Shown here in pieces: positions 1-12,900 of a stretch of DNA of 64,000 nucleotides; the stretch's first letter is position 1; every line of letters starts with the position of its first letter. Made by a program: the position numbers and the translations under genes. Origin of the DNA: Pegea sp. RAD2-039 (taxonomy: Eukaryota > Chordata > Thaliacea > Salpida > Salpidae); NCBI GenBank assembly GCA_034620365.1, contig JAQGEQ010000081.1:434001-498000 (forward strand). The letters run 5' to 3'. Below the pieces are notes generated by a model. The model worked only from the letters and a program-made list of their open reading frames with translations, made no database searches and was not told the DNA's origin.

Positions 1-540
1 TAAAAGCTAATAACAAGGTTTAGAGTTATGAAAAAAGTTGTTCTAAAAATTAAAAAAATTGTATTTGTTTAAAATTATCTTTTTTATTTTATTTTGCTAA
101 TTGTGCTAAAACGGGAAAACAAGCAAAATGATAAATCAGAATGGTAATTTATTTTCAAAATGAAAATTGTTTTTAAAATTTGTTAAGGAATTGATGAATT
201 AAAGCTCTGAAAATTAAATTTTACCAAAACCAACATTCATTTAAAAATTTATGCTCTTAAAATCAACTGAATGTATCAGTTTCTAAATTTGTTTATCCTA
301 AATCAACATATAACACTTTCTTTCAACTTGAAAAAATAATCTTATAAGTAAGCCTGATTTAGTCTTATATTTGTGGGTTAAAACAGAAAAAAGTAAAGTT
401 ACGATAAATCCAAAATATTTTTTATTTTTAGTAAGATAATTATTTTTGAAATTTATTACGAAACTGATGATATCAAAATGTGAAATTTATAATTATAATT
501 AAAAAACTTATATGTTATGTAGTATAAAATACAATTCATT
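1..540. repeat. Repeat block, modules E-F-P
   Basis: Noncoding and A+T-rich. The first 290 bases follow the same order as 36395-36720: end of E, then F (AATTGTGCTAAAACGGGAAA near 97), then the P hairpin at 265-281, with TTTGTGGGTTAAAACAG near 370. The 36.4 kb copy has extra sequence before P. The tail from about 420 to 540 matches nothing that I could place firmly. Confidence 0.6.
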
Positions 541-894
541 AGCATTAGCGATATTTACCATAAAGTCACCTGTAAAAGTTGACAAATTCTAAAATAACAT
601 GAATAAAATCAACAAGAACGTTCGTTGAATGCGTTGATGTCAAAATCTTCTAAGTCAAATAGTCTCAATCTTTGTCTCATGTCTCAATAGTTTGTGGTTC
701 TCAACAAAAATAATTTTTAAATTTTATAGGGAATTTTTCTAAAGACAATACAAGTAATATAATATTACAAATTACAGTTTGTAAAATTTTATAAACTTTC
801 TATTCTAAAACAAAATACCTTTACGATTTTAGTTTGTCTCTAATATAACAAGAAAGCAAATTACAAACTATACGAAGACCCTCACAATTGTTTA
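541..894. repeat. Repeat block, module R into start of L
   Basis: Co-linear with 42720-43080, from GCATTAGCGATATTTACCAT through TAGTTTGTCTCTAATATAAC. The R hairpin is decayed here (ACCTGT with a poor partner). Small frames read in this stretch are chance openings in a repeat. Confidence 0.6.
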
Positions 895-1640
895 TGACAA
901 TTGTAGTAGTATTATTAATTTGTTTTAGATACTTTATTGAACTTTGTTCAAGTATATCTTTGGCTGGTAATTTATTAATGAGCTTTAATTCATTTGTCAG
1001 TAATACGATTATCAGTACAAACATAAGCAGTTAAACAGTCTAAAATCAATTTTATAAGAGCTAAGTGCTACAGTCATATCAAATCGTAACTAAAAAAAAT
1101 TGTTCGTTCTAAAATAGCTTTTCACATTAGGAAATAAAAAAAAGTTAAAAAAAACTACCAACAGCGACAGCTAGTGACTGTAGTGATTTACAGATAACTT
1201 ATTTAATTTTCAGAAACAAAATATAAATAAATTAAACTAAACCAAAAAAAAAAAAAACAACTCTTTTGGTTTTGTTATTATCGAACATTTGAAAAGAAAA
1301 TCAAATCAAGTAAAGATGTTAGATAATTTTCTAATAAATTCTGTTGAATTAAAACAATCAAATAATTTTTAACATATAGCGAATTTGCTAAATTATCAAC
1401 AAAAGTCAACTTTCAAAGTAAATTTTAAAGCTTCTGAAATTTTCTTTTCGGATTTCATAAAAAAAAATTTTTTTTAGCGGAAAAAAATATTTAGTTGAAA
1501 ATCGACAAATCTAACTGTTGTCAGTTTTGGCTTATAAAACTTCTTGAATGAGAAAATGATCTGTGTCTATCATAAAAACTGATCTAAACATTAAAACCTT
1601 TACTTCCTACTCATTTCTTTATTTTGGTTAGTTTCAGTTT
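895..1640. repeat. Diverged V-W-U block
   Basis: Carries a V-like stretch, a W core at 1159-1183 in the subfamily reading GACTGT after the core, and then a U-like stretch near 1380-1640. It is more diverged than the 3.6, 16 and 25.6 kb copies. U follows W here, whereas U precedes V and W in the common order, so a junction lies between about 1310 and 1380. Confidence 0.5.
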
Positions 1641-2299
1641 TTATATTAAATGTTATTTAAAAAGTTTATTATCTATATCAAACAATCATCTGTATAGATT
1701 GTGGTTGTCAACAAAAATAACTTTTAAATTATATATGGAAATTTTCCAAGGAGAATGCATGTAATATAATTTCAAAATTACACTTTCTAAAATTAAGTTT
1801 AAAAATTTTATAAACTTTCTCTTTTAAAACACAATACCTTTACGATTTTAGTTTGTCTCTAATATAACTAGAAAGCAAATTATGAACTATATGAAGAAAC
1901 TCACATTTACCGTTTTTACAATAAATAAAAAAAAATAAGGTAAATATATTAAAGTTATTTAACTCTAACAAAAAATAATGACATTAAAATTAACATAAAA
2001 ATTTACAACTATCCAAAGTATTAAAAGTAAAAATTAATTTTCTTAGTTTGACTTTTCTTTAAATAATGTTAATTGAAAGTATTACTATCTTTAACAAACA
2101 ACAATCTGTAGATTAACATAACTGAAATTTCTCTGCTACAATTTCTTTTAAATGTTTCCTACGAAAATTTTCTAAACGAAAAAAGTAGAATAATATATAA
2201 ATGTTGCAGCACTTCAGAACAACAACAGCTATGTATTCAAATTATTCATTATCATCTTAACTAATTACAAATTTTTGAGAAAAAGAAACTTGTTGATGT
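1641..2299. repeat. Repeat block, module L
   Basis: Co-linear with 43000-43400 and 59585-59960. Shared landmarks are TCTCTAATATAACTAGAAAG near 1855, TACAACTATCC near 2006, CTTTAACAAACAACAATC near 2091 and TGTTGCAGCACTTCA near 2202. No coding signal. Confidence 0.65.
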
Positions 2300-2625
2300 A
2301 ATAAATTGATTGAGCAATTTTTCATAAAGCTGTTAAATATCTTTTGATAAATCAATAATAGTTTGGTAACTTCTGACTAGTTCTTCTTATATGTAAATAA
2401 GCAGCTAAATTTAACAAAAATTCAAACTTTATCTTGACTAGTTGTGTAAATTTCATCAAGATGGTTTTGTATAAATAGTTCTGCTTGACTAACTTCTTAC
2501 AGTATTTTTAAAAAAAAACTAAAAAAGTCCAGCTGCAGAGAAACAACCATACAAATATAGAATAATAATTAATTAATTTTAATAATAATTGATATCCAAC
2601 AAAACCTAAAATCTGTTGAAAAATT
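2300..2625. repeat. Repeat block, end of G and module H
   Basis: Matches 8793-8990 and 54265-54365: TTGAGCAATTTTTCATAAAG, then the ACTTCTGACTAGTT stretch, then H with AGTTCTGCTTGACTAACTTC near 2477. The same H sequence was the target of the LINE at 31579. Confidence 0.55.
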
Positions 2626-4730
2626 GTATTTTTAAATTCAAAAAATTGTTTAAAGTGACTTTTATGTAGAATGCTGAAGTTAGTATTCCAAAAAAACAAT
2701 CTCCAAGTAAAAAAAACCTTGCTAATCGCAGCAGAAAGCCAAATTATTGATATTAGATAATCAGCAATAAGAAGCTAACTTTAATTCAACTGAAGTTATC
2801 AGTTTCCAAAATCAAAATTCAAGAATATTATGATAGAAGATTTCAGTTGAAGAAATCCAGCCTTATAAGTAAAGCTGTTTCAATTTCATGTTTGTGGGTT
2901 GAAACAAATAAAAGTAAACTTCATGAAAACAAAAACAAAATTCTAAAAATATATTAATAATATAAATAATAATAATAATAATTATGTATTAATATGCATC
3001 TATATTATTTTTTAGATGTTGAATTGTAGTTTTCGATTTATACTTAAAAATAAAGAAAAATTAATTTTTTAGTAGACTATATAAGTGAAAATTAATATCT
3101 GTTTGCAATATTAATAATTGAAAAGAATGTATGTGTTAAAGAGAAACCATTGTAATCAAATACTCCATGTCTGAATAGAGTTAAAATTAGATACAGAAAA
3201 GCATAGAACAAACAATAATGAAATTATTTTGCTCAACAATTTTCCAATTCAAGTTATTATCAATCTTTAGATTATGTTTTTACTAGCTAAAATCAAATAA
3301 GTATGCAACAACTAGCGCATTTGTTAAATTATCAACAAAAGTAAACTTTAAGGGTAAATTACAAAGATTCTAAAACTTTTTGTTAAGTTTCTTAAACAAA
3401 AAATTTTTTCGAACGGAAGAAACATACATAATTGAAAACTGTCAGATATAACTGTTGTCTGTTTTGACTTTTATAGCTTTTTGAATAAGAAAATGATTTG
3501 TTCATCATGGAAACTGATCTAAAAAATAAACTTTTGCTTCGCATTGATTTATTATGTTTGAATCAAGAACAAACTTGACGAAAACAAATCATTAATGACA
3601 GAAGTTGTTCATGACAATTGTAATAGTATTATTAACTTGTTTTAGAAACTTTATTAAATTTATTCAAGTATATCTTTGACATGTAATACATTAATAAGAT
3701 TTAATTTATTTGTCAATAATAAGATTGAGTACAAAAGTAAGCAGTTAAACAGTCTAAACTTAATTCTATAAGAGCTAAGTGCCACAGTTTAATATCGAAT
3801 CGTACTAAAGAAAAAAATTCTGGTCTTAAAATGGTTTATCAGAAAGAGAAATCGAATAAAAAATTATATATTTTTTACCAACAGCGACAGCTAGCGGATG
3901 TTGTGATTTACAATTAACTTGTTTGATTTTTAAGAAACAAAAAAAGATTAAACTAAACGAAAAACAAACAACTCGCTTGATTTTGTTATTACCGAACGTT
4001 TGTATAAAAAATCAAATCAGTTTTAAATTATTTGCTGATATTTTACGTTAAATTAATGCGATTAAAATAATTTTCCACACATAGTAGATGTAACCTTTTG
4101 CCAATTTCTTCAATAGTTCATTTTTAATTTAAAATACACATTTAGTCAGCAAAATTCATATTTTAGAAAAGTTAGTGAGTAAACAAAAGTTGAAACTAGC
4201 CAAGGGCTCTGAGCTCTGAAAAATTAATTTATAACGATTACAAGGTTTTACCAGTTTACACCACAAACAGTAGAATTTACGAAGCTTATATATAGCTATT
4301 GACTGAGTGAAGGAGATTATGTACAACTATCCATCTCAGTTGATAAACGTAGGATCACTTTAATTTGAAGTTGAATGTATTTCAACAAACTTTAATCAAT
4401 GTGACCAAGCGGTGTATCAACTACTACCTTTTAACTTGCATATGGTTTCCTGGTATAATTTTCAAACGCAAGAAATATGTTGTTATAATTCTTAAGAGAA
4501 ATTACACCATACTTGACTTTTAAAAGCTTATATTAACTCTCTATAGGTCTTTTTTAAACCGAAAATCGATTTGTATTAGTAAATATCGATTAAGAAATGA
4601 ATAAAAAAAAAAATTATTAGCGTTTGTTTTGGATTATATAAGTAGCTTCCTTAGCTGTTTTGAAATTTTTATTATTAGTTAATATATTATTGCACCACTA
4701 TTATATTATTTAATATAATATTATTTAATA
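2626..4730. repeat. Long co-linear repeat copy, P-U-V-W-Y
   Basis: Follows 33610-35310 almost module for module: GTGACTTTTATGTA near 2656, P hairpin at 2788-2804, AAT microsatellite near 2950-2990, U near 3330, V near 3595, W core at 3879-3903 and Y near 4530. Similarity looks like roughly nine bases in ten over much of its length. It ends near 4730, where the 22.5 kb-type sequence begins. Confidence 0.65.
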
Positions 4731-5130
4731 ATAGTACATTCAAATCTAAGATAACAGAAGCTGTTTCTGACAAGTGTAATAATATTATTAACTTATTATT
4801 AAAAAAATTTAATCTTCTACAAACAGTCAGAACAAAAGTAGGTAAATGAATAGTCTAAATTCAATTTTATCATTGCTAAGCGCAACAATTTGTTATTAAA
4901 CTGTTGTGAGAAAATATTCATCATGTAAATCAATAACAATTTATTAATAAAAGAAATAAAAAAATCCAAAAATAACAATGTTTTAGTGAACTATCAACAG
5001 CAACAGCTCGCAACTGTTAATGCTTAAGAATGTTTGCTTATATTTTGAGAAACAAAATATATTAAATTAAAAAATACTAAAACCAAGTCTGTTTGTTTTG
5101 CTGTTAACAAACATGTGTAAGGAAAATCAT
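4731..5130. repeat. Duplicate of 22483-22875, variant W
   Basis: Aligns with 22483-22875 from TAGTACAT through the AACAAACATGTGTAA junction. It carries a distinct W variant (CAACAGCAACAGCTCGCAAC at 4995) with CTGTTAA closing the hairpin. In the other copy the sequence past the junction is Y, so the two copies have different right-hand neighbours. Confidence 0.65.
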
Positions 5131-5489
5131 TCATCATAAGCCCTTAAACTAATTACTGCTATGTTTTGTTAAATTAAAACGATTAAAATAGTTTTGGAAT
5201 CACAGTAGGTGTAAAATTTTGCTAATTTCTTGAATAAAGAATTTATAGTTTAAAATATAAACCTACTCAACACAAATCTATGTCTTAGAAAAGTTAGTAA
5301 TTAAAACAAGCATTGAAATTAGCAAAGGGCATTGAGCTCTCTACAAAGTATTACTAAAAAACTCAGCTTTATCCGCATAAGATAGAATACAAGAAACTAT
5401 TTTATGTTTGGACTCATAGGTAAACCCAGGCTCAAGGGCTTGATCTCGGGTTAATTTCAGGTTGGAATAAATTAAGCAAAGTTTTTGAT
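5131..5489. repeat. Sequence downstream of W, partly Y-like
   Basis: Resembles the stretch that normally follows W (ATTAAAATAGTTTT, TTTGCTAATTTCTTGAAT). From 5400 to 5460 it is locally less A+T-rich, with TCTCGGGTTAATTT, which recurs near 29713. No gene seen. Confidence 0.4.
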
Positions 5490-6675
5490 TTTTCAGAATA
5501 AGAAATTAAATAAAAAAAGAGTAACTAAAGTGCCAACAGCGACAGCTGGCGGATGTTGTGAATTACAAATAATTTGTTTGAATAAAATGTTAGAAATAAA
5601 ATAAATTAAACTAAGCCACAGACAAACAACTCGTTTGTTTAAAATTGTTATGTTGACTTATTTCAGTACAATATTTATGGGGTTAACGCAAATGAAAATT
5701 GATTTTACTAAAAGCAAAAAATATATGTTTATAATCGTAATCTTTCTTTCACTTAATATCAAAATAAAAATTATATTTGATTGATGGTTGAAGAACAAAA
5801 ATTCATTACTTTTAATTTTTGGATTATAGTTTTTACTAACAAAAGTGAAAAACAATTTTATATTTCATTTATAGTGCATTTGTTGAATTATCTACAAAAG
5901 GTACACTTTAAAGGTAAACAATATATTTCGTAAAACTGTTTTTGTTTCATTTCTAAACAAAAATTGTTTTTAGTAATAGAAATAACTAATCCAAAAATTA
6001 CATTTACAGCTATGATCTATTTTGATTGTATAACTTCTTGAATGAGAAATGAATTGCATAATTCAAAGAAAAGAATGTAAAAAGTAACGGTTTTCTCATA
6101 ATTTATTTCTTATGTTTAAATAAAAAAAAATTGACGCAAGTCATTAGTAACAGAAGTTGTTCATGACAAACGCAATGATATTATTAATTTGTTTATGAAA
6201 CTATATTAAAATAAAAAATCTATATTATTGAAATGGAATACAATAATGAGATTTAATTTATTTGTCAATAATACCATTGTCAGTTAAACAGTCAAAAATC
6301 AAATTTTTAAGAGCTAAGTTCCAGAGTTCAATAACGAATTTTACTTAAGAAAAATATTCTGGTTTTGAAATGATTTTTCAGAATAATTGTTCTGATCGAT
6401 ATTACTTTAGATTTAGCCGTTAATCAAAATGTAAATCATATTTAAATAGAAACTTAAACCCAATATTTTTAAAATTTTTATGTATTCTTTGTTATTTAAA
6501 TTTGTTTAGCATAAATTACAGCGCAATTTATTTTTGATTCAAAATTCATTTCTTGAAAAGAATTTTTAAACTTTTACTTTTATAAAAAATAAGATTATGT
6601 ATAAATATAGATAAAATAAATAAATTTGATGAAAATTCTGTTAAAGCGTTTTTCAACTAAATAAAAAACATATTT
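5490..6675. repeat. Segmental duplicate of 55190-56297
   Basis: Follows 55190-56297 through a third W variant (CAACAGCGACAGCTGGC at 5534), an S-like stretch (TGACTTATTTCAGTACAATA), T, U, V and the start of X (TTAATCAAAATGTAA near 6422). In the other copy the match stops at 56297, where zinc-finger upstream sequence begins. Here it continues into X. Confidence 0.7.
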
Positions 6676-7020
6676 TATAAGGATCACGAAAAATCTAATA
6701 TTATCATAAAATCTGATCTCTTGCTACATGTATGTTAAAAAGATGAACAAATACAACCAACAGAAAAAAATTATTCCGACATTTTCACACTCAAAGTACT
6801 TGTGAACCTAATTAGAAACCGTCTTTTATAATATTGATAACCAACAAAGTCTGTGTTTTTAAATTCAACTGAATATATCAGTTTCAAAATTGTTAAAAAC
6901 AAGACAAGAATATTCTGAGACTTGTATATATGAATGAAATTAACCTTATAAATAATCCAGTTTTAATCTCATATTTGTGGGTTGAAACAGAAAAAAGTAA
7001 TGTTCTTGAAAACAAGTTCT
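6676..7020. repeat. Repeat block, module X into P
   Basis: Continues X with CTTGCTACATGTATG at about 6721 and P with its hairpin at 6867-6883 and TTTGTGGGTTGAAACAG near 6975. The 6410-7015 stretch aligns with 13080-13700 and 24080-24710. Confidence 0.65.
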
Positions 7021-7339
7021 TATAAATAAAGTTTCTCAATTACTTAAAGAGAAGTAAGTGTAATGAAGTACTTCTTGTCTTATTTAAGTTGAAATTACAT
7101 GTGAAGTAGTAACTTCAATTTTAACGAGTTGATTGATGAGGTGAGCCTATATTACATCGCATGGGATGCAGATAGTAAAGCATTTCATTGTTTAAATAAC
7201 TATACGATGAAATTGAGTAAGAGTTTGGAGAAGTTTTTGTAGAAACATAATTTGTTAAAATTATGCACTATTTACTTTTCATAAAAAATCTTATTTCTGC
7301 TTCACTAGCATTAGCGATATTTGCTATAAAGTTGCATTT
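7021..7339. repeat. Repeat block, modules Q and R
   Basis: Q carries ATTACATCGCATGGGATGCA near 7151 and AAAGCATTTCATTGTTTAAA near 7177. It is followed by the R landmark GCTTCACTAGCATTAGCG near 7300. One of eight Q copies in the window. Confidence 0.6.
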
Positions 7340-8559
7340 TAATCTAAGGTTTGTGAATTGTAATCTTAAAATGCTTACTTTCTGCAAAATTCGGTAACTC
7401 TCTAATTTTTGAAATTGTGCAATTTTTGCTTGATTTTGTTATTCAGAATTTCTATATTTTTCTTACTAAGGTCTTACTAATTTTATGTTTTTGTTGCATT
7501 GCTAAAATTTATAAGCTTTTCTATAACTTAAACTTGTTATTAAAGCAACTAATTTTGGAAAACTGTCTTGTTTGTTTTCTAAAGCAATTATTTTATAGAA
7601 TTTAATCTCGTCAATTAAGAACTTTCATTTTTAATAAAAATAACTTTTCTAAGTAACAAATTATTAATGTTTAAAAGTATCTTTAGCAAACATGTCCTTG
7701 AAAAATGCTTACAAGTTTAAATGAATTTGAAATTTAAGGGAAACAAAAAACGTGAAAAACAATACAATATATAAATAAATTCTATCTGCTTTTTCTTTTC
7801 TAAATCGATTTGTTAGTAGTAAATAGAGATTTCGATCTACAAAAAATATATATTAGCGTTTGTTTTAGATTATAGGTAGCTTATTTACTATTGTGAAGCA
7901 CACAATTTCGTAATTTCTGATTTTACTTTAAAAAAAATAAGTTTAATATAAACACATAATCTTCTTCATGAGATTTAACATAAAATTTAAATTAATTTTA
8001 AGTTAGTAAATTTGACTGTTTTAACATTTGAAATATTAGTAAATATATTATTGGAAACCATTTCAAATGAAATTGTTTATTTCTATGTTTACGCAATCTA
8101 ATTTTTACAGATGTTAGTTAATTTGTTTTTAGTTATAATGAATTATATAACAACAAAAATTTATATAAATAATAATGTAGTTACTTCCAAAGAACCCATT
8201 AAAATTATTTTTTGTATTTTGATGTGAAAACAAACTTTTCTATGAAATATTTATAAAATAATCAAAACTTTATCAGTTTTATCCCAAAACTTTTTGAAAT
8301 ATATTTTGTAATCAAATATACTTTAAAGTAAATTGCAATTTCCTTGAAAGAATAATAATACTTTTTTTAGTTAGTCAATAAAAACAAGAAGTTATTACTA
8401 GATTTAAATAGTTTAGATGAAATGTACTAAACAATTAATACTTTAAAGCTAATAAAAAGGTTTACAGGTGTCAAAAAATTATTTCTAAAAATTAAAATAT
8501 TTTTCTTAGTTTTAATTAAAATTCTGAAATCTAAATTTTAATTTTAATTAAAAACCGTT
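7340..8559. repeat. Repeat block, modules A-B-C-D-E
   Basis: A third, shorter copy of the 44090-45300 and 60665-61870 sequence, in the same order: A near 7343, B near 7545, C near 7855, D near 7960, E near 8450. A 62-codon hydrophobic plus-strand frame at 7417-7605 falls in A-B. It is not kept open in the other copies, so I do not call it a gene. Confidence 0.65.
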
Positions 8560-9360
8560 TTTTCTTATGCATAAAATACAACAAGGACGTCATTATGCAG
8601 TTTTTTTATTGATTTCGAAAATATTATTAGAATTAAATGTTTCATGGTAATTTTCAAAGGTTTTCGATAGAATGTAGCGTTTCTGGTTTTTGTTTTTAAA
8701 ATGAAAACTTACTTTGATAAATTACAGAAATATACTTTTGTTTTACAAAAGTAAACAAATATTAATTAAAAACAAAACTAAAAAAAAATATTGAGCAATA
8801 TTTCATAAATCTGTTAACTTCTTGTTTGATAAATAAATAACAGTATGATAAACTTCTGACTAGTTTTTCTTAGATGTATATAAGAAGTTAAATTTGAAAA
8901 AAAAAATTAATTTCCAAATTGACTACTTGTGTAAATACTGTGAAGTTGGTTTGGCTTCAACAGTTCTGATTGACTAACTTTTTACAAAAACTTTTTTCAA
9001 TTATAACTGAAAACTGTTCAGCTTCAGAAAGAATGCATAGAAAAGTTAAACAATAAGTAAAAGATGCAACTAGTTTGCAGCACTTCAAAAAATCAATAGC
9101 AGATTGTTTAAATAAGTGATAATCATTTAAACAGAGATAGCAACTTAGTTTCAATAAAAGATGTTTTATAATGCTTCACTAGCATAAAGATTATTTACCA
9201 TAAAATCACCCGTAACAACTAACGGGTTGCAAAAAAAATAATATTTTTGACGTTGATAAGCAGATTGTATTAAATCTCAAACCTTATATATGAAGTGGTT
9301 TTAATCCTATGTTTGTGGTGCTGAACAACAATAATTTTAAAATTTTTTTAAGTAAATTTT
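8560..9360. repeat. Repeat block, modules G-H-I-R
   Basis: G carries GGACGTCATTATGCAG near 8584 and a perfect hairpin at 8733-8753 (TACTTTTGT, three-base loop, ACAAAAGTA). H is near 8920-8990, with CAGTTCTGATTGACTAAC. I and R follow, with a perfect ACCCGT/ACGGGT pair at 9208-9227 and TTTGTGGTGCTGAACAAC near 9311. Co-linear with 32250-32580. Confidence 0.65.
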
Positions 9361-9887
9361 AAAGGACAATTCGTGTAAATTAATATTAGAATTATATTTT
9401 CTAAGAATCACTCAAAGTATCTTTTAGTCTTCTCACTCAAAAACACATAAACCCTTATAAAATATATCCTGTGCGTAATTATACTAAGGTGCACCTTATG
9501 AATACCAATAGGACTTACTCTGTGAACTTACTAACTTTGTAATATTTCATTTAACATAGTCTAAAAATAAATGATAAACACTAAATAATATAAATAAATA
9601 CTAATTACAGTCTCTACTTCTTCACACAGATGTTTTTCGAAACAAGTTTTTTTCATCTTTATTTTTGTTATTATTATTCTTAGTATAGCTATTATTATAC
9701 TCAACTGATTATATCAGTCTCAAAATGTTAAACGGAAGATGGGAAACTTCAAATAACCTGTCCACTGGTAAAGCTAACCTTATTAATAAGGCTGTTTTAG
9801 TCCCAAATTTGTGGGTTGAAAAGGAAAAAAGTAAAAGTCATGAAAACCAACATTAAAAATAATATGTTTTATTTATTTGTTTAATTT
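9361..9887. repeat. Repeat block, modules J-K-N-P
   Basis: J (CATAAACCCTTATAAAATAT near 9445) matches 48590. K (GGACTTACTCTGTGAACTTA near 9509) matches 62779. An N-tail stretch and P follow, with hairpin at 9713-9729 and TTTGTGGGTTG near 9810. No gene. Confidence 0.55.
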
Positions 9888-11690
9888 TTTAATATTGAAT
9901 TAAAGTTTTTGATTTTATTTAAAAAACAAAGAAACCACAATCTTTAGTAAATTTTGTATGTAAAAAAATATTTCTTTGCAATACTAATATAAGAAAAGAA
10001 TATATCTCTTAAATAGAAGTAAATGTAATGAAACACTCCTTGTCTCATTAGATTTGAAATTAGAGGTAAAGTAGTAACTTAAATATTAACGAGTTAATTG
10101 ATTGGGGTCAACCCATATTATATCGCAAGGGATACAGATAGTAAAGCATTTCATTGTTTAAATAAACATGAAATGAAATTGCTTAAAAGTTTAAGGATCT
10201 TTTTAAGTAAATTTAAATTGTTGGAGTTATGTAATACTTACTATTTATAAAAAACGTTTCTATTTAGCTTCACTAGGATTAGCAATATTTATCTTTAAGT
10301 CAGCCGTAAAAAAAACGGGTTACGAAATAAAAAGAACAACACAAACTAGAATGTGGATTCAATTTTGATGCATACACAAATCATTAATGACAGAAGTTGT
10401 TCATGACAAGTGTAATAATTTTAATAATTTGTTTTAAATACTTTATTGAACTTTGTTTAAATGTATCCTTGACTCGTAATATATTAACAAGGTTATATTT
10501 GTCATTAATACGATTGTCAGCACAAAATTTAGCAGATAAACAGTCTAAAACCTTTTCTATAAGAGCTAAGTAGCACCCATTAATATTTAGTAGCACTTAA
10601 CAAATTATTCTTGCTTTAAAATGTATTTTCAGAATTAGAAAAAAAAGTTAAAATCAAGTACCAACTGCGTCAGCTAGCGATTGTTGTGATTTACAAACAT
10701 ATTGTTGGATTTTTAAGAAACAAAAAACTAAACCAAAAAACAAACATCCCTTGATTTTGTTATTAGCGAGCAATTGTATAGAAGATCATATCAGCCCTTT
10801 AATTATTTGCTGCAATGTTCTGTTATGCTAAAACGATTAAAATACTCTTCCACGTGCAATAGTTGTAAAACTTTGCTAACTTCTGTAATGAACGTTTTAA
10901 AAATTAAAATGTACACTTACTCTGCAAAAATTATAATTTTAAAGAGTTTAAAAATTAAAATAAAGTTAAAAATAGCCAAGGGTATTAATCTCTGAGAAAT
11001 GATTATTAACAAATTCAATTTTTTTACAAGTCTACACCACAAACACTAGACTATAAGATTCTTTTAAATAATAGTATACTCGAAACGTAACACATATGTA
11101 CGGTTGGTTATATCAGGCAATCTTTTATTAATTTGAAGTTGAATAAGTTTCAACAAATTTTAATCAATATTACCAAGTAGAAATATGGTTACAATTCTAT
11201 AGTTTTAATTTTAAACATTTTCCAGCTCAACTTGGTTTTCAATTTCTGGATAATAATTTTTACCGGCGAAAATTTAATTAGTTGACAACGCACTTATTAG
11301 ATTATGTACAAAAGTAAACTTTATAGTTTCTAAGCCTTTTTTGGTTCCCTTAAACAAAAAATTGTTTCTAAAGGATGAAAAATATTCAGTTGTAAGCTGA
11401 CAACTGTAACTGTTGTCTGTTTTGACTTATATAGTTTCTTGAACAATAAAATGATTTGATTATATATCTACATATATATGTATATTATAGAAACTGATTC
11501 AAACATTAAAATATATACTTCCCATTCTTTTCATATGCTTAAATCAAAAACAATTTTGACGCTTACAATGCATTAATGACAGAAGTTTTTCATGAAGATT
11601 GTAATAATATTATTAATCTGTTTTTATTAGTTTAATAAATTTGTGGAAATATATTTTTGGTATGTAGTAGATTAATAAGGATTAGTTTAT
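9888..11690. repeat. 1.8 kb direct duplicate of 46440-48238
   Basis: One of the closest pairs in the window, roughly 94 percent alike in sampled stretches. It spans Q (10111), R (GCCGTAAAAAAAACGGGTTA near 10306), V, W (10662-10686, CAACTGCGTCAGCTAGCGAT), the Y-like tail and U. The copies stay aligned to ATGTAGTAGATTAATAAG near 11662 and then separate. Short frames here are not conserved. Confidence 0.75.
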
Positions 11691-12900
11691 TTGTCAGTAC
11701 AAAATAAAAGTAAATAAGATTGTCAGTACAAAAGTAGGCTGTTAAATAGTTAAAAACCAATTCTCTAATGGCTAGTGCCACATTTTAACATCAAGTTGTA
11801 TTTAAGATTTAATTTATTTGTCAATAATAAGACTGTCAGTAAAAAAATAAGGAATTAAACAGTCTAAAATTAATTCATTAAGAGCTAAGTGCCACATTTA
11901 GTATCGAATCATACTAAAGAAAAAAATTCTGGTCTTAAAATGGTTGGTCAGAATGAGAAATCGAATTAAAAAAATATATAGTTTTACCAACAGCGACAGC
12001 TAGCGGATGTTGTGATTTACAAATAACTTGTTTGATTTTTAAGAAGCAAAAAAAGATTAAACTAAACCAAAAACAAACAACTCGCTTGATTTTGTTATTA
12101 TTGAACGTTTGTAGAGAAAATCAAATCATCCTTTAAATTATTTGCTGATATTTTATGTTAAATTAAATCGATTAAAATAATTTTCAACACGTAGTAGATG
12201 TAACCTTTTGCCAATTTCTTCAATAGTTCCTTTTTAATTTAAAATACACACTTAGTCAGCAAAATGTATATTTTAGAAAAGTTAGTGAGTAAACATAGGT
12301 TGAAACTAGCCAAGGGCTGTGAGCTCTGAAAAATTAATTTATAACGATTTCAAGGTTTTACCAGTTTACAACACAAACAGTAGAATATAAGAAACTTATA
12401 AATAGCTTTATACTGACTGAAAGAGATTAGGTATAACGGTCTGATTCGAATGATTGACTAAATATCATATTAATTTGAAGTTGAATGAATTTTAACAAAC
12501 TGTAATCAATATTACCAAACAGTGTATCAACTGCTACCTTTTAACTTGCATTTGGTTTTCTGGTATAATTTTTAAACGCAAAAAATAGGTTGTTATCGTT
12601 TATAAAAGAAATTAGACCATACTTGACTTTTTAAAGCTTAGATTAACTCTCTATGGGATTTTTTAAACCGAAAATCGATTTTGTAAAAGTAACTATAGAT
12701 TAATAATTGTAAAAAAATTAACGTATTAGCGATTGGTTTGGATTATAAGTAGCTTCCTTAGCTGTTTTGAAATTTTTATTATTAATAAATATATTATTAG
12801 ATGATGTTTTAAATGAAAATGCTTGTTTCTAAGTTTAAAATGATTATTATTTAGGTTTAATTTTCCATGACACTATCTACTTTTTTCAGAATTTACTTAG
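11691..12900. repeat. Repeat block V-W-Y
   Basis: Contains two V-tail stretches in succession (11691-11800 and 11810-11900), W core at 11988-12012 in the GCGGATGTTGTG subfamily, and Y near 12645-12770. Close to 16200-17160, 25740-26700 and 34690-35310. Confidence 0.65.

Noticed and set aside
2950-2990. AAT microsatellite as a LINE or SINE tail
   Set aside because: No element body precedes it; it lies within a repeat copy that also has it at about 33940-33960.
3240-4740. Possible CRISPR or classical satellite because of repeated cores
   Set aside because: Cores are hundreds to thousands of bases apart with diverged but alignable flanks. There is no uniform short repeat and spacer pattern and no short constant monomer, and the genome is eukaryotic.
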